Source of the DNA: CAZCDS01 sp964497585
Lineage (GTDB): Bacteria > Desulfobacterota > Desulfomonilia > Desulfomonilales > Desulfomonilaceae
Direction: 5' to 3'
Length of the DNA: 64,000 nt
Assembly (NCBI GenBank): GCA_964497585.1
Contig: CAZCDS010000026.1
Location: 1 to 64,000, forward strand
The notes under the pieces were generated by a model. The model searched no databases, had not been told where the DNA came from, and saw nothing but the letters and a program-made list of their open reading frames with translations. The translations under genes were made by a program, and so were the position numbers. This document shows positions 27,558 to 35,245 of this stretch, in pieces (positions within the stretch are counted from its first letter, which is position 1; every line of letters starts with the position of its first letter).

Positions 27558-27674
27558 CTTTACCTCCAACGGTTTCGAAGACCGGATATGAAGCCTTCGG
27601 CTGACCCTATGGAAGACGGGGTCCTCGTTGCGGGGGTGATTCTGTCGGCAAGGCGCCGGCTCCCTGGACCATCG

Positions 27675-28904
27675 TCAATGCCCTTCCTGAGGAAAATCGG
27701 GGTGTTCATACAGGACCGGCATCCGGTTTATGATGGCCCGAAACGTCAGAAGACCGATTGCAATGATTGTCACCGTTATAACCACTTCCATCCAACTCGG
27801 GTAGTACCTGTATTTCCACGGGAGTTGCCAATTGAACCCCACGATGGTCACGTCGACACGATTGAGGATCACACCGACCGCTCCCGCGATTGCTGCTCCT
27901 CTGACCATGGTAGCGCGCTTGTTCTGAACCGCGTAGATCATGAAGAGAGCGGGGACCGCGACGAAGCCGAGCACTTCTACCAGGTACCAGTATCCGTAGG
28001 GGGTTGTCAAGTACCCCCAGGTATCGTTATGGGCCATATTCAACACCAGGAGGGTGAAATACGCAAACATGACGATAGCGGCAGCCTTGCCCAGCCCGAG
28101 AGTCAGTCTGTCGAAGTGCGCGGGATCTTCATCTTTGATCTGATGACCGAAAACACGATGAGATATCATGCTCTCTATCACCACCATGGAAACTCCACCG
28201 TATATGGCCGAAACGAAAAAGAGCAGACCGATGTACTCGGTATACCAGAGAGGGTGCAGCTTACTGGGCATCAGAACAAACAGGGAGCCTAACGCGGACT
28301 GATGGCCAGTGGTGAGCACCACACCGAAGATCGTAAGACCGAGCGTGCCTTTTAGCCACCACTTACGAAGCTTCTTCCAGTTGAGCCACTCAAATATGGC
28401 CGGACACCATTCGAAGAACTGACAGTGCAAGTACAGGGCGACCGACAACGCGACGAGGAACAGAACCGAGTTGGGACCGGGGGACACGAAGAAAGGAAAA
28501 TAGATGCGCCAATAACGACCAAGGTCGAATATGAGGCCTACGACGGCAAAAAAGTAGCCGAGCGTCCCTCCCACCAGGGCGGGGCGTACCATGTGTTCGT
28601 ACTCTTTGGCGCCGAAAACATGCACGGCGGTGGCTATGGAAAAGCCGCCACACGCCACTGCAATTCCTGCGAGCATGTCAAAGCCGATCCATAAGCCCCA
28701 GGGGTTGTAATTGGACAAGTTCGTGGCCGGCCCCAGGCCCGCGAAGATCCGATAAAGCATCGTTGGGATGCCGATGATGAGGATGATCGCCATAATGCCA
28801 TTGAACGGCGTCCGGAGGGTCTTCAGATAATCCGGCCAGGTCATCCCAAGGAGGAGCTTTTCCTGAATCCACGTGGGCTCTACAGCAACGGTCTGCGAAT
28901 CCAT
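27675..28904 (-). CDS. hmcC: NrfD-family membrane subunit of Hmc-type complex
   Basis: The 409-residue protein has about ten transmembrane helices and the NrfD/PsrC pattern (GLGPATNLSNYNPWGLWIGF near the N-terminus, then a conserved helix GGFSIATAVHVFGAKEYEHM). It matches HmcC/DsrP-type quinone-interacting or ion-conducting subunits, which bind no haem themselves. In HmcA-F complexes it holds the periplasmic ferredoxin HmcB on the membrane. Its ATG overlaps the hmcB stop (TAATG), with GGAGG inside the hmcB 3' end, so translation is coupled. Confidence 0.88.
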   Translation of the reverse strand: MDSQTVAVEPTWIQEKLLLGMTWPDYLKTLRTPFNGIMAIILIIGIPTMLYRIFAGLGPATNLSNYNPWGLWIGFDMLAGIAVACGGFSIATAVHVFGAKEYEHMVRPALVGGTLGYFFAVVGLIFDLGRYWRIYFPFFVSPGPNSVLFLVALSVALYLHCQFFEWCPAIFEWLNWKKLRKWWLKGTLGLTIFGVVLTTGHQSALGSLFVLMPSKLHPLWYTEYIGLLFFVSAIYGGVSMVVIESMISHRVFGHQIKDEDPAHFDRLTLGLGKAAAIVMFAYFTLLVLNMAHNDTWGYLTTPYGYWYLVEVLGFVAVPALFMIYAVQNKRATMVRGAAIAGAVGVILNRVDVTIVGFNWQLPWKYRYYPSWMEVVITVTIIAIGLLTFRAIINRMPVLYEHPDFPQEGH

Positions 28905-29845
28905 TATTTACCCTCCTTTTTCTTTAGAGCCGCCGCTATTTCCTCTTCACTGATCTTTTCTCGACGTTTTGAAATGCTGTAAAGGCCCATTAACAGGGCG
29001 GGAACCACGATGTACATCGGAGAAATAGAGGACAGATACGCCTTGCCCCACTTCGGTACGGCCTCCGTACCCAAATCGGTTCTCATGCCGATCTGATCGA
29101 AGGGAACAGCCGATAGGTACATCCAGCATGTGCCGCCAACCTCATGTTCCCCATAGATGTGATTGACATATTTGCCTGGTTGATCCCTGATCCTCTTGTG
29201 GGCCACCTCAATCAGGTCGCTTCGCTTACCGAACTCCATTACCCCGACAGGGCAAATAGCCACGCAGGCCGGCACACCACCCTCTTTGGATATTCTGTCG
29301 AAGCAGAATGTGCACTTCGTCACTTTGGGGGCCCAGGGGTCCTGATACTCGTATGCAGGTATATAAAATGGGCACGCGGCCAAACAGTAGCGGCACCCCA
29401 CACATACGTTTGGATTATAGGTGACCGATCCTGTCGGCCACTTGGTGAAGGCCTGGACGAAACAGGATGACGCGCAAGCAGGCTCGAAGCAATGCATGCA
29501 CTGCTTCTTCACATATATAGGTTTGGACGGGTCCCGCGGATTCCGGTACCTGTTCACCACAGTGTAGGCATTCCACTCGGTCCGTCTCAAATCCTTGAAG
29601 ACAGCCCTGTCTTTCTCGTACGCCTCTATAGGTTTCTGGCCGGGCAATTTATTCCATTCCTTGCAGGCCCACTCGCACCTCCGGCACCCTATGCATAAGG
29701 TGGTGTCTACGAGAACGCCGTACTGATTCGGATATCCGGGAAGTGTTGTCGGTCCTGCGCTTGCCGTTTCGGCACCCCCGAGGGCCAGAGAGACTGCGCT
29801 CCCACCGGCAAGAGTCCTCAGAAAAGATCTTCTCCTCCTGTCCAT
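28904..29845 (-). CDS. hmcB: Tat-exported [4Fe-4S] ferredoxin subunit of Hmc-type complex
   Basis: The 313-residue protein begins with a twin-arginine signal (MDRRRRSFLRTLAGG...AETASA). Cysteine motifs then supply about four [4Fe-4S] clusters: CIGCRRCEWACKEWN, CMHCFEPACASSC, CVGCRYCLAACPF, with CTFC and CVAICPVG completing the set. A membrane helix lies near the C-terminus (YIVVPALLMGLYSI), as in HmcB. It relays electrons between the multihaem cytochrome and the membrane. ATG 29845 is chosen because it starts the Tat signal and follows GAGAGAGGG; the longer frame has no signal. Confidence 0.88.
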   Translation of the reverse strand: MDRRRRSFLRTLAGGSAVSLALGGAETASAGPTTLPGYPNQYGVLVDTTLCIGCRRCEWACKEWNKLPGQKPIEAYEKDRAVFKDLRRTEWNAYTVVNRYRNPRDPSKPIYVKKQCMHCFEPACASSCFVQAFTKWPTGSVTYNPNVCVGCRYCLAACPFYIPAYEYQDPWAPKVTKCTFCFDRISKEGGVPACVAICPVGVMEFGKRSDLIEVAHKRIRDQPGKYVNHIYGEHEVGGTCWMYLSAVPFDQIGMRTDLGTEAVPKWGKAYLSSISPMYIVVPALLMGLYSISKRREKISEEEIAAALKKKEGK

Positions 29846-29931
29846 GACAAACCCTCTCTCTACCGACCCATTTGAGCCCGGTGGCCGCCTTGTGACGCCT
29901 ACCGAGCCTGTGAGCCGGTGAACCTTGTCCG

Positions 29932-30051
29932 TTACTTGTCTCTGTAGGTTAAGAACCTCCAAAAAGAAATGAAGATTAACAGATATCCCAGGATGACCAG
30001 GTATTCACAGCCTTTGGTGAATGCGATAAATTCGTTCAGTGTATGAGGCAT
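29932..30051 (-). CDS. hmcD: HmcD-like single-helix membrane protein (39 aa)
   Basis: A 39-residue reading frame starts at ATG 30051 after AAGGAGTTTGAA and encodes a soluble N-terminus (MPHTLNEFIAFTKGCEY), one transmembrane helix (LVILGYLLIFISFWRFL) and a charged end (TYRDK). It lies between hmcA and hmcB. Size and type match HmcD, the tiny membrane subunit of Desulfovibrio Hmc. A longer open frame covers it, but the ribosome site and protein character point to this start. Confidence 0.78.
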   Translation of the reverse strand: MPHTLNEFIAFTKGCEYLVILGYLLIFISFWRFLTYRDK

Positions 30052-30098
30052 TTCAAACTCCTTCTGCCCATTGGCTAGCCAAGTATGATCTCTTGCTA

Positions 30099-31877
30099 TC
30101 ACTTCCAGAAGCCCCGGAGGGGGATCTGAACCTTGATGGCTTCGCCTGGCTTTCTCCGGGCATGGCATTTGTCGCAGTCGAGCGCCTTGGGCTTTTGTCC
30201 TATCACGGTATGGCAACCTATGCACTGCTGGTGGTACGCCGCCATAATCCCTGGTCTTCCGGGCTCCCCAGGCGCAAAGGGACGGCCGTGGCACTGACGG
30301 CAGCCGGGATACTTTTTGGTTGCCGGCCCTCGGCTATAGTGATGACATCCCTGGCAGAGGGTTTGGTCGTTGGCGCTCTTGGCAGGATGGAAAAAGCGTG
30401 CCAGCGAGCTCTTGTTCGAGATTTCCGTCAATTTCTTGGTTATCTTCTGATGGGGCATTTCCGCCGGCTTGAACTCGTTCTCCAGTCCTTTTATGATCTC
30501 TTTTTCAGGGACCTTCTCCTTGTCGAATACCAGAGGGATCGGGGCCACTTCTATGGGTTTGCCTTCAGATGTGCCACGATGGCAAATCGGGCAAGACTGT
30601 TGGGGCATCTCTGCAACTATCCACTGGTGGCAGCCTGCACACTCTTTCTGCTGCGTCTTGGTCTGATGGCAACCCATGCACGATTGCTTGGTCTGGATCT
30701 TGTGAAACGCCCTCTCAAAATTGACGCCGCCTCCCTTCTTGAAATCTCCTGCGGGAGTGTGGCAATTGACGCATTTCTCAAGAGAGTAGTGATGGCAGGA
30801 GTTACAGAACTGCGTCCTCGGCTCATGGGCTTTATGATTGAAAGGAACGACCTTCATTTTCGTCGCCTTCGGAAACTTCTTAGGATCTTTGAGGAAAATG
30901 TCCATTACATCTTTCTGGCCTCGTACGAGACGCGGGATCTTTGCTATTTCGTCGGGCTTCAGAATCTTGTGCTCTCCGTGGCATCCTTTGCACTGAAATG
31001 GGCCGAACCTCTTCTTGTCCTGGTCGGTCAGCTCTTTCCGGCCCTGCTGGGCCAGTTCTTTCTTCACCGCTTCCGCGAGCTCCATGTGACACCCGACGCA
31101 TTGCGCGTGGGCCACCAGCTTCATCGAACGAGCGTTTTTCTCGTCTTTTTCCTTGTGACAGGCCCTGCACGAATTCTCGAAGTCCTTCTTGTACACAAGT
31201 CTCTTTTGCTTTTCGTCGTATGTGTGATGACAGGTCTCACACTTCTTGGCAACCGGCCTGCCGCTCGTGTCCCGCTTGTCGGCCGCCTGGGGCAGCTTGA
31301 AGACCTTGGGACAGGCTTTGACAGGCTTGGCGAGTTTGTCGATCGCCGTGACATGCCGGTTGTGTCTGGCATAGTTGAATATCGGTTTCCAAGCCCAGGC
31401 CACTTTGATGATTCTTGCCTTTCTTACGTGACACTCGCCGCAAAGGCCGATATCGGGGCCAGCCTTTTTGCCGGCTTGGGCCCTTTCCCTGTGGCAGTTC
31501 CCGCACGCGTTGTGGTACGCGTACATGATGGCTTTCTTGTCATTCCTATCGAAGGTCGCCTTGGGAAACCGGAAGACCTGAACGACCGGCTTGCCCTTTA
31601 TGCGTTGGTCCTTTTCCTCAAGTACGTGACAAATCTTGCAGTCGGTTTTCTTGTGCTGCTTGAGAGCTGTGGTGTGCCGATCGTGATCGAACGCCACGGC
31701 GGGCCTCTCTAGCGCCGGCGCAGTACCCTTGTAGGTTAGGAGAATAGGGAGCGCGCGAGACACCTCCCCTTTTCCCTGCTTAATGACTTGGGAGTGGATC
31801 AGTCCCATCCCTCCAAGAACCAAAACAAAAACCGACCCTGCGAAGATGAAACAAGCCCTCTTACCGATCCTGTGCAT
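30099..31877 (-). CDS. hmcA: Hexadecahaem high-molecular-weight cytochrome c
   Basis: The 592-residue periplasmic protein has an N-terminal signal or anchor helix (RACFIFAGSVFVLVLGGMG) and sixteen CxxCH haem-binding motifs, from CKICH through CDKCH near the C-terminus, all with two-residue spacing. Many additional histidines can serve as distal ligands, some directly beside motifs (CETCHH, CNSCHH, CQGCHH). Sixteen haems match HmcA, which exchanges electrons with periplasmic cytochrome c3 and hydrogenases and passes them to the membrane complex. ATG 31877 follows AGGAGTGGGTC. It sits between tmcB and hmcD, not first as in Desulfovibrio. Confidence 0.9.
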   Translation of the reverse strand: MHRIGKRACFIFAGSVFVLVLGGMGLIHSQVIKQGKGEVSRALPILLTYKGTAPALERPAVAFDHDRHTTALKQHKKTDCKICHVLEEKDQRIKGKPVVQVFRFPKATFDRNDKKAIMYAYHNACGNCHRERAQAGKKAGPDIGLCGECHVRKARIIKVAWAWKPIFNYARHNRHVTAIDKLAKPVKACPKVFKLPQAADKRDTSGRPVAKKCETCHHTYDEKQKRLVYKKDFENSCRACHKEKDEKNARSMKLVAHAQCVGCHMELAEAVKKELAQQGRKELTDQDKKRFGPFQCKGCHGEHKILKPDEIAKIPRLVRGQKDVMDIFLKDPKKFPKATKMKVVPFNHKAHEPRTQFCNSCHHYSLEKCVNCHTPAGDFKKGGGVNFERAFHKIQTKQSCMGCHQTKTQQKECAGCHQWIVAEMPQQSCPICHRGTSEGKPIEVAPIPLVFDKEKVPEKEIIKGLENEFKPAEMPHQKITKKLTEISNKSSLARFFHPAKSANDQTLCQGCHHYSRGPATKKYPGCRQCHGRPFAPGEPGRPGIMAAYHQQCIGCHTVIGQKPKALDCDKCHARRKPGEAIKVQIPLRGFWK

Positions 31878-31912
31878 GACCCACTCCTGTTTTGCAGATC
31901 ATCAGCCTGATG

Positions 31913-33256
31913 TTATTCGGCCTTGAGTTCCTCTGGAATATCCATGACTTCAATAAGTATTTCGCTGAAAAACTTTACGTGCATGCCGAGGTTGTAGCCT
32001 CCAATGATGTCTTCAATACCGCTGTGGCAGTTGTGACACGGAGTTATGACGACCTCCGCGCGGGCGGCCGCAAGCTGCTCGGCCTTGACCCTATTCCCCT
32101 TCACCCGGGAGGTCTTCCAGGGAGGTCCGCAGTTAATGACTCCTCCTCCTGCCGCGCAGCAATAGTTGTGTTCGTACACAGGATCGGCCGGTTCCCGAAA
32201 GTCGGCACAGGTCATCCTGATGATCTCACGGAGCTTTTTCCCCAGGCCTCGGCCTCTGATAATGTTGCACGGCTCCTGAACGGTGACGGGTTGCTCAAAC
32301 TTGTGGGGCACCTTGATTCGGCCCGACGTAAGCAGTTCATGGTAGAATTCCACCGCGTGAACGACCGGAACGGGCGGCTGCCTCCATGCGAGCCATTTCG
32401 GCCCGTCATAGACCGCGCCCCTGAAAGCGTGACCGCATTCCCCCATGACGATTCTTTTTACTCTCAGGTTCAATGCGGCCTCATGGTGCATCCGCTCCAC
32501 TCGCCCCATGGTTTCGAACTCTCCCGAATACATCGGCATATTGCTGTTGTCCCATCCGTCAAAGGAAGGCATGGTCCAATCAATGCCGGCCACAGTCATG
32601 ATCTGTGCTATGTTTCCGATCAACTGCGCCAGAATCTTGGGCTCGGGAGCGATGACGGAATAGAAGACATCGGCGCCCTCCTTGTCCAGAGGTATCCGCG
32701 CTCCGACAACTTCATCCCGAGCATCTTCTTCCTGCCACTGGAGGGTGTCGATCCATTCGTCCTGCTTGACCCACATCTGATTCATGGTCGACGCGTGGCT
32801 GTTGCAGGTGTCCTGCAGGAATTGGGGCACAACACCAAGCTCGCTACAAATTCGCCGGACCATCAAGAGAAGATAGGCTATGTCGATTCCGAAAGGACAA
32901 TACATGCTGCATTTGCGGCAGACGTTGCATTCGGTTTGGGCTATTCTGGCACATTGCTTGAGGAAATCCCCATCCACCTTGCCTTTCCTTCTCACTATTT
33001 CCCACAGGGTCTGCTTCACCTTTCCCACAGGAGAAAACCGGGGGTCCCGGTCATTGGAAAGGAACCAGTGACACGCGTCCGAACAAAGTCCGCAATGAAC
33101 GCACGTGTTCATGTAGACCTCAAGGCGGGCCGCGGTCTCCTTGTCGAGAATCCTGTTTATTACCGTTTCAATCTGTTCTGGAGTAAGCTTCTTCGCGGTT
33201 TCATCCAACCCGGGATCGGCGACGGAAGGGAGTTCCGGTAAATCCTTTAATGTCAT
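31913..33256 (-). CDS. tmcB: HdrD-like iron-sulfur subunit (TmcB/HmcF type)
   Basis: The 447-residue cytoplasmic protein has an N-terminal pair of [4Fe-4S] motifs (CVHCGLCSDACHWF at about 52-65; CNVCRKCSMYCPFG at 110-122). Two CCG-type domains follow (GECGHAF, VQEPCNI, YCCAAGGG, TPCHNCHSG). This is the heterodisulfide-reductase-D-like module of TmcB and HmcF, which works at the cytoplasmic face with a thiol/disulfide-type partner such as DsrC or feeds another reductase. The TmcB label is preferred because a TmcD-like gene lies in the operon. ATG 33256 has GGAGGGCAGATC upstream. Confidence 0.82.
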   Translation of the reverse strand: MTLKDLPELPSVADPGLDETAKKLTPEQIETVINRILDKETAARLEVYMNTCVHCGLCSDACHWFLSNDRDPRFSPVGKVKQTLWEIVRRKGKVDGDFLKQCARIAQTECNVCRKCSMYCPFGIDIAYLLLMVRRICSELGVVPQFLQDTCNSHASTMNQMWVKQDEWIDTLQWQEEDARDEVVGARIPLDKEGADVFYSVIAPEPKILAQLIGNIAQIMTVAGIDWTMPSFDGWDNSNMPMYSGEFETMGRVERMHHEAALNLRVKRIVMGECGHAFRGAVYDGPKWLAWRQPPVPVVHAVEFYHELLTSGRIKVPHKFEQPVTVQEPCNIIRGRGLGKKLREIIRMTCADFREPADPVYEHNYCCAAGGGVINCGPPWKTSRVKGNRVKAEQLAAARAEVVITPCHNCHSGIEDIIGGYNLGMHVKFFSEILIEVMDIPEELKAE

Positions 33257-33284
33257 GATCTGCCCTCCAAGAGAGGTGTAACGC

Positions 33285-33932
33285 TCACCAGTCTCTCGCG
33301 TGTCTTACGAGGCCGAATTCAGACCCCATGTACGAGCGGGTGAACGGAAAAAAGAGCATGTGACTCAACCTGGTGAATGGAATGACAATCAACATCAAAC
33401 AGCCGGTCATCATGTGGATGATCACCATCGTCTCATAATCGAACCATTGCATTCTCGCCATGAAGCCGGTGACAAATGGAGCCGCGGCCACGGCAAGGAG
33501 CACATAGTCGGAAAGAAAGGTGACGTATCTCACCTCAGGAAGCATCAAGCGCCGCACAAGGAAAAAAATTGCGGCAAGAATGACCGCTATCGTCATAGCG
33601 TCTGCCGTCGTGGTGGAAAAGGTCGCCCAGCTCGGTCCCCAGGCAGCGGAAAACATCACAACATGCGCGGCTAGAAAGATGGGAACGAAAACCAGGCAAA
33701 TATGAAACGCAAATGTTACAATAGTCGTCTCATACCGCATTCTCATGTTCTTGGAGGCGAAGGGCACAATCCAGTGGAAGAGGGAACGCAGACTGTACTT
33801 CCAGCTCATGTACGGATAAATCACCTTATCTTTCTTGGCGAGGGCTGCCATTCTGACAAACTGGTAGATCAAGCCCCCGAAGAAAACGATAAATGCTATC
33901 CAGACCAAAGGCCCCCTGACAAAGTCGTACAT
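33285..33932 (-). CDS. tmcC: NarI-like membrane cytochrome b subunit (TmcC/HmcE type)
   Basis: The 215-residue membrane protein has about five helices and histidines positioned for haem b ligation (FAFHICLVFVPIFLAAHVVM and VIIHMMTGCLMLIVIPFTRL). This is the NarI/DsrM-type fold of TmcC and HmcE. It probably exchanges electrons with menaquinone and anchors the TmcB-like protein encoded next. ATG 33932 follows AAGGAGGGGCGAC. It is separated from tmcD by 11 bp and from tmcB by 28 bp. Confidence 0.82.
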   Translation of the reverse strand: MYDFVRGPLVWIAFIVFFGGLIYQFVRMAALAKKDKVIYPYMSWKYSLRSLFHWIVPFASKNMRMRYETTIVTFAFHICLVFVPIFLAAHVVMFSAAWGPSWATFSTTTADAMTIAVILAAIFFLVRRLMLPEVRYVTFLSDYVLLAVAAAPFVTGFMARMQWFDYETMVIIHMMTGCLMLIVIPFTRLSHMLFFPFTRSYMGSEFGLVRHARDW

Positions 33933-33943
33933 GTCGCCCCTCC

Positions 33944-35215
33944 TTAGGCTCGGCGTATGAAATCGGTCACAGGAATAATCCTCCGTGAGTATTTTCCGTC
34001 CTCAACGGCTCTTATAAGAAGACTGGTCCCGTCCGGGCTGAAAACGGGCTCCCACAATGCCTGATAGGCCTTTGGGACAACCGTTCCGTTGATGATCACG
34101 AAATACTTCCCATCTCTTTCAACCTTGGCTGCCACCGTTTCCCCGTTCGGGCTGAAGCCCGGGTCCCAGACCATGTCGAACTGCTCCTTCCAGGGAACCC
34201 CGTCCACCGCGATGGTCCATGTCAGCTCGTCTTTGACAGCCGCTGCGATCCTTCGGCTGTCCGGGCTGAAGACGGGAGGCATAACGGCGTGACCGAAGGT
34301 GGGATTCCACAGATCTCCGTCGACAACGATCGTCCATCGGCCGAAACTCGGACACGCGACGGCAGCCAGTCGTTTGCCGTCCGGGCTGAATGTCTGGTGC
34401 CATACCTGAACGAAAGTCCGCTTCCACAGCGGCTTGCGATTGACGAGAATCCTCCATGCACCCTCGCTTAGGGCAGGAGCCACCACATCCTTGACTCCAG
34501 GCGCGAAGATCGGCTTCCACACAGCTTTGTAGATTTCGTCCCAAGGTTTGCCGTCCACTGCGATTGTCTGGCCGGTCATGGTAGGTCTGACTTCTGCCGC
34601 TATGCTTGTCCCGTCGTCACTGAGCGCGTGGCCCCACACATTCAGGAAACGGTTGTCCCATGCCCTGCCGTTGACGGCAAGGCTCCACACGCCCTTTTGA
34701 AAGCCGAAGGTGTCGGCCTCCGCGAGCGGTTCAATTTGGACTACCGCCGCGGTGACTTTGCCGTCATTACTGATTTCGCAGCTTCTCGCCTGAACAAACC
34801 GAGTCTCCCAGGGGTCGCCGTTCAAAACGATGCCGTAGCCCTCGGGGGTTCTGAAGTTGGCAGCGAGGTTCTTCCCATCGGGACTCCACTTCATGTTCCA
34901 GACGTAATCGAAGGTTTCTGCCCAGGGCTCGTCTTCCACCAAGATTGTCCATTCGTCATCGTTCATGGCGATGCACACGAGACGACCGTCGGGTAGGAAC
35001 CGGAGCGACCAGACCTTCTCGAAGCCGTTTTGCCACAGTCGGCCGTTGACGCAGGGAGTAAAGGAATCGTCCTCGGTTTTCACCACCGCAGCGATGGTCT
35101 CGCCATCCGGGCTCACGGCGAATTCATGGATTTCGGGATAGGCCTCGCGCCACTCATCGATATCCGTTACGAGCTTGTCACCCGGTTCCCAATTCCACTT
35201 TTCCGTTTCGGTCAT
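33944..35215 (-). CDS. tmcD: Tryptophan-rich WD40-like subunit (TmcD type)
   Basis: The 423-residue protein contains 24 tryptophans, arranged in about eight repeats of some 45 residues. Each repeat has a turn like FSPDGxxxAA followed by a W-TI-VDG-PW---F--VW pattern, suggesting a beta-propeller. There is no signal peptide, so it is cytoplasmic. A tryptophan-rich protein of this size is the fourth subunit (TmcD) of the Tmc complex in sulfate reducers; its function is unknown. It is first of the seven structural genes, with GGAGGCTGCAA before the ATG. The TmcD assignment rests on composition, repeat pattern and position. Confidence 0.72.
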   Translation of the reverse strand: MTETEKWNWEPGDKLVTDIDEWREAYPEIHEFAVSPDGETIAAVVKTEDDSFTPCVNGRLWQNGFEKVWSLRFLPDGRLVCIAMNDDEWTILVEDEPWAETFDYVWNMKWSPDGKNLAANFRTPEGYGIVLNGDPWETRFVQARSCEISNDGKVTAAVVQIEPLAEADTFGFQKGVWSLAVNGRAWDNRFLNVWGHALSDDGTSIAAEVRPTMTGQTIAVDGKPWDEIYKAVWKPIFAPGVKDVVAPALSEGAWRILVNRKPLWKRTFVQVWHQTFSPDGKRLAAVACPSFGRWTIVVDGDLWNPTFGHAVMPPVFSPDSRRIAAAVKDELTWTIAVDGVPWKEQFDMVWDPGFSPNGETVAAKVERDGKYFVIINGTVVPKAYQALWEPVFSPDGTSLLIRAVEDGKYSRRIIPVTDFIRRA

Positions 35216-35245
35216 TTGCAGCCTCCATGCACGGGAACGTTCTTT

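Noticed and set aside
30039..33241. Long plus-strand frames (557 and 449 codons) opposite hmcA and tmcB
   Set aside because: They lie wholly antisense to genes with unmistakable haem and iron-sulfur motifs; long antisense frames follow from GC-biased codons and these show no family features.
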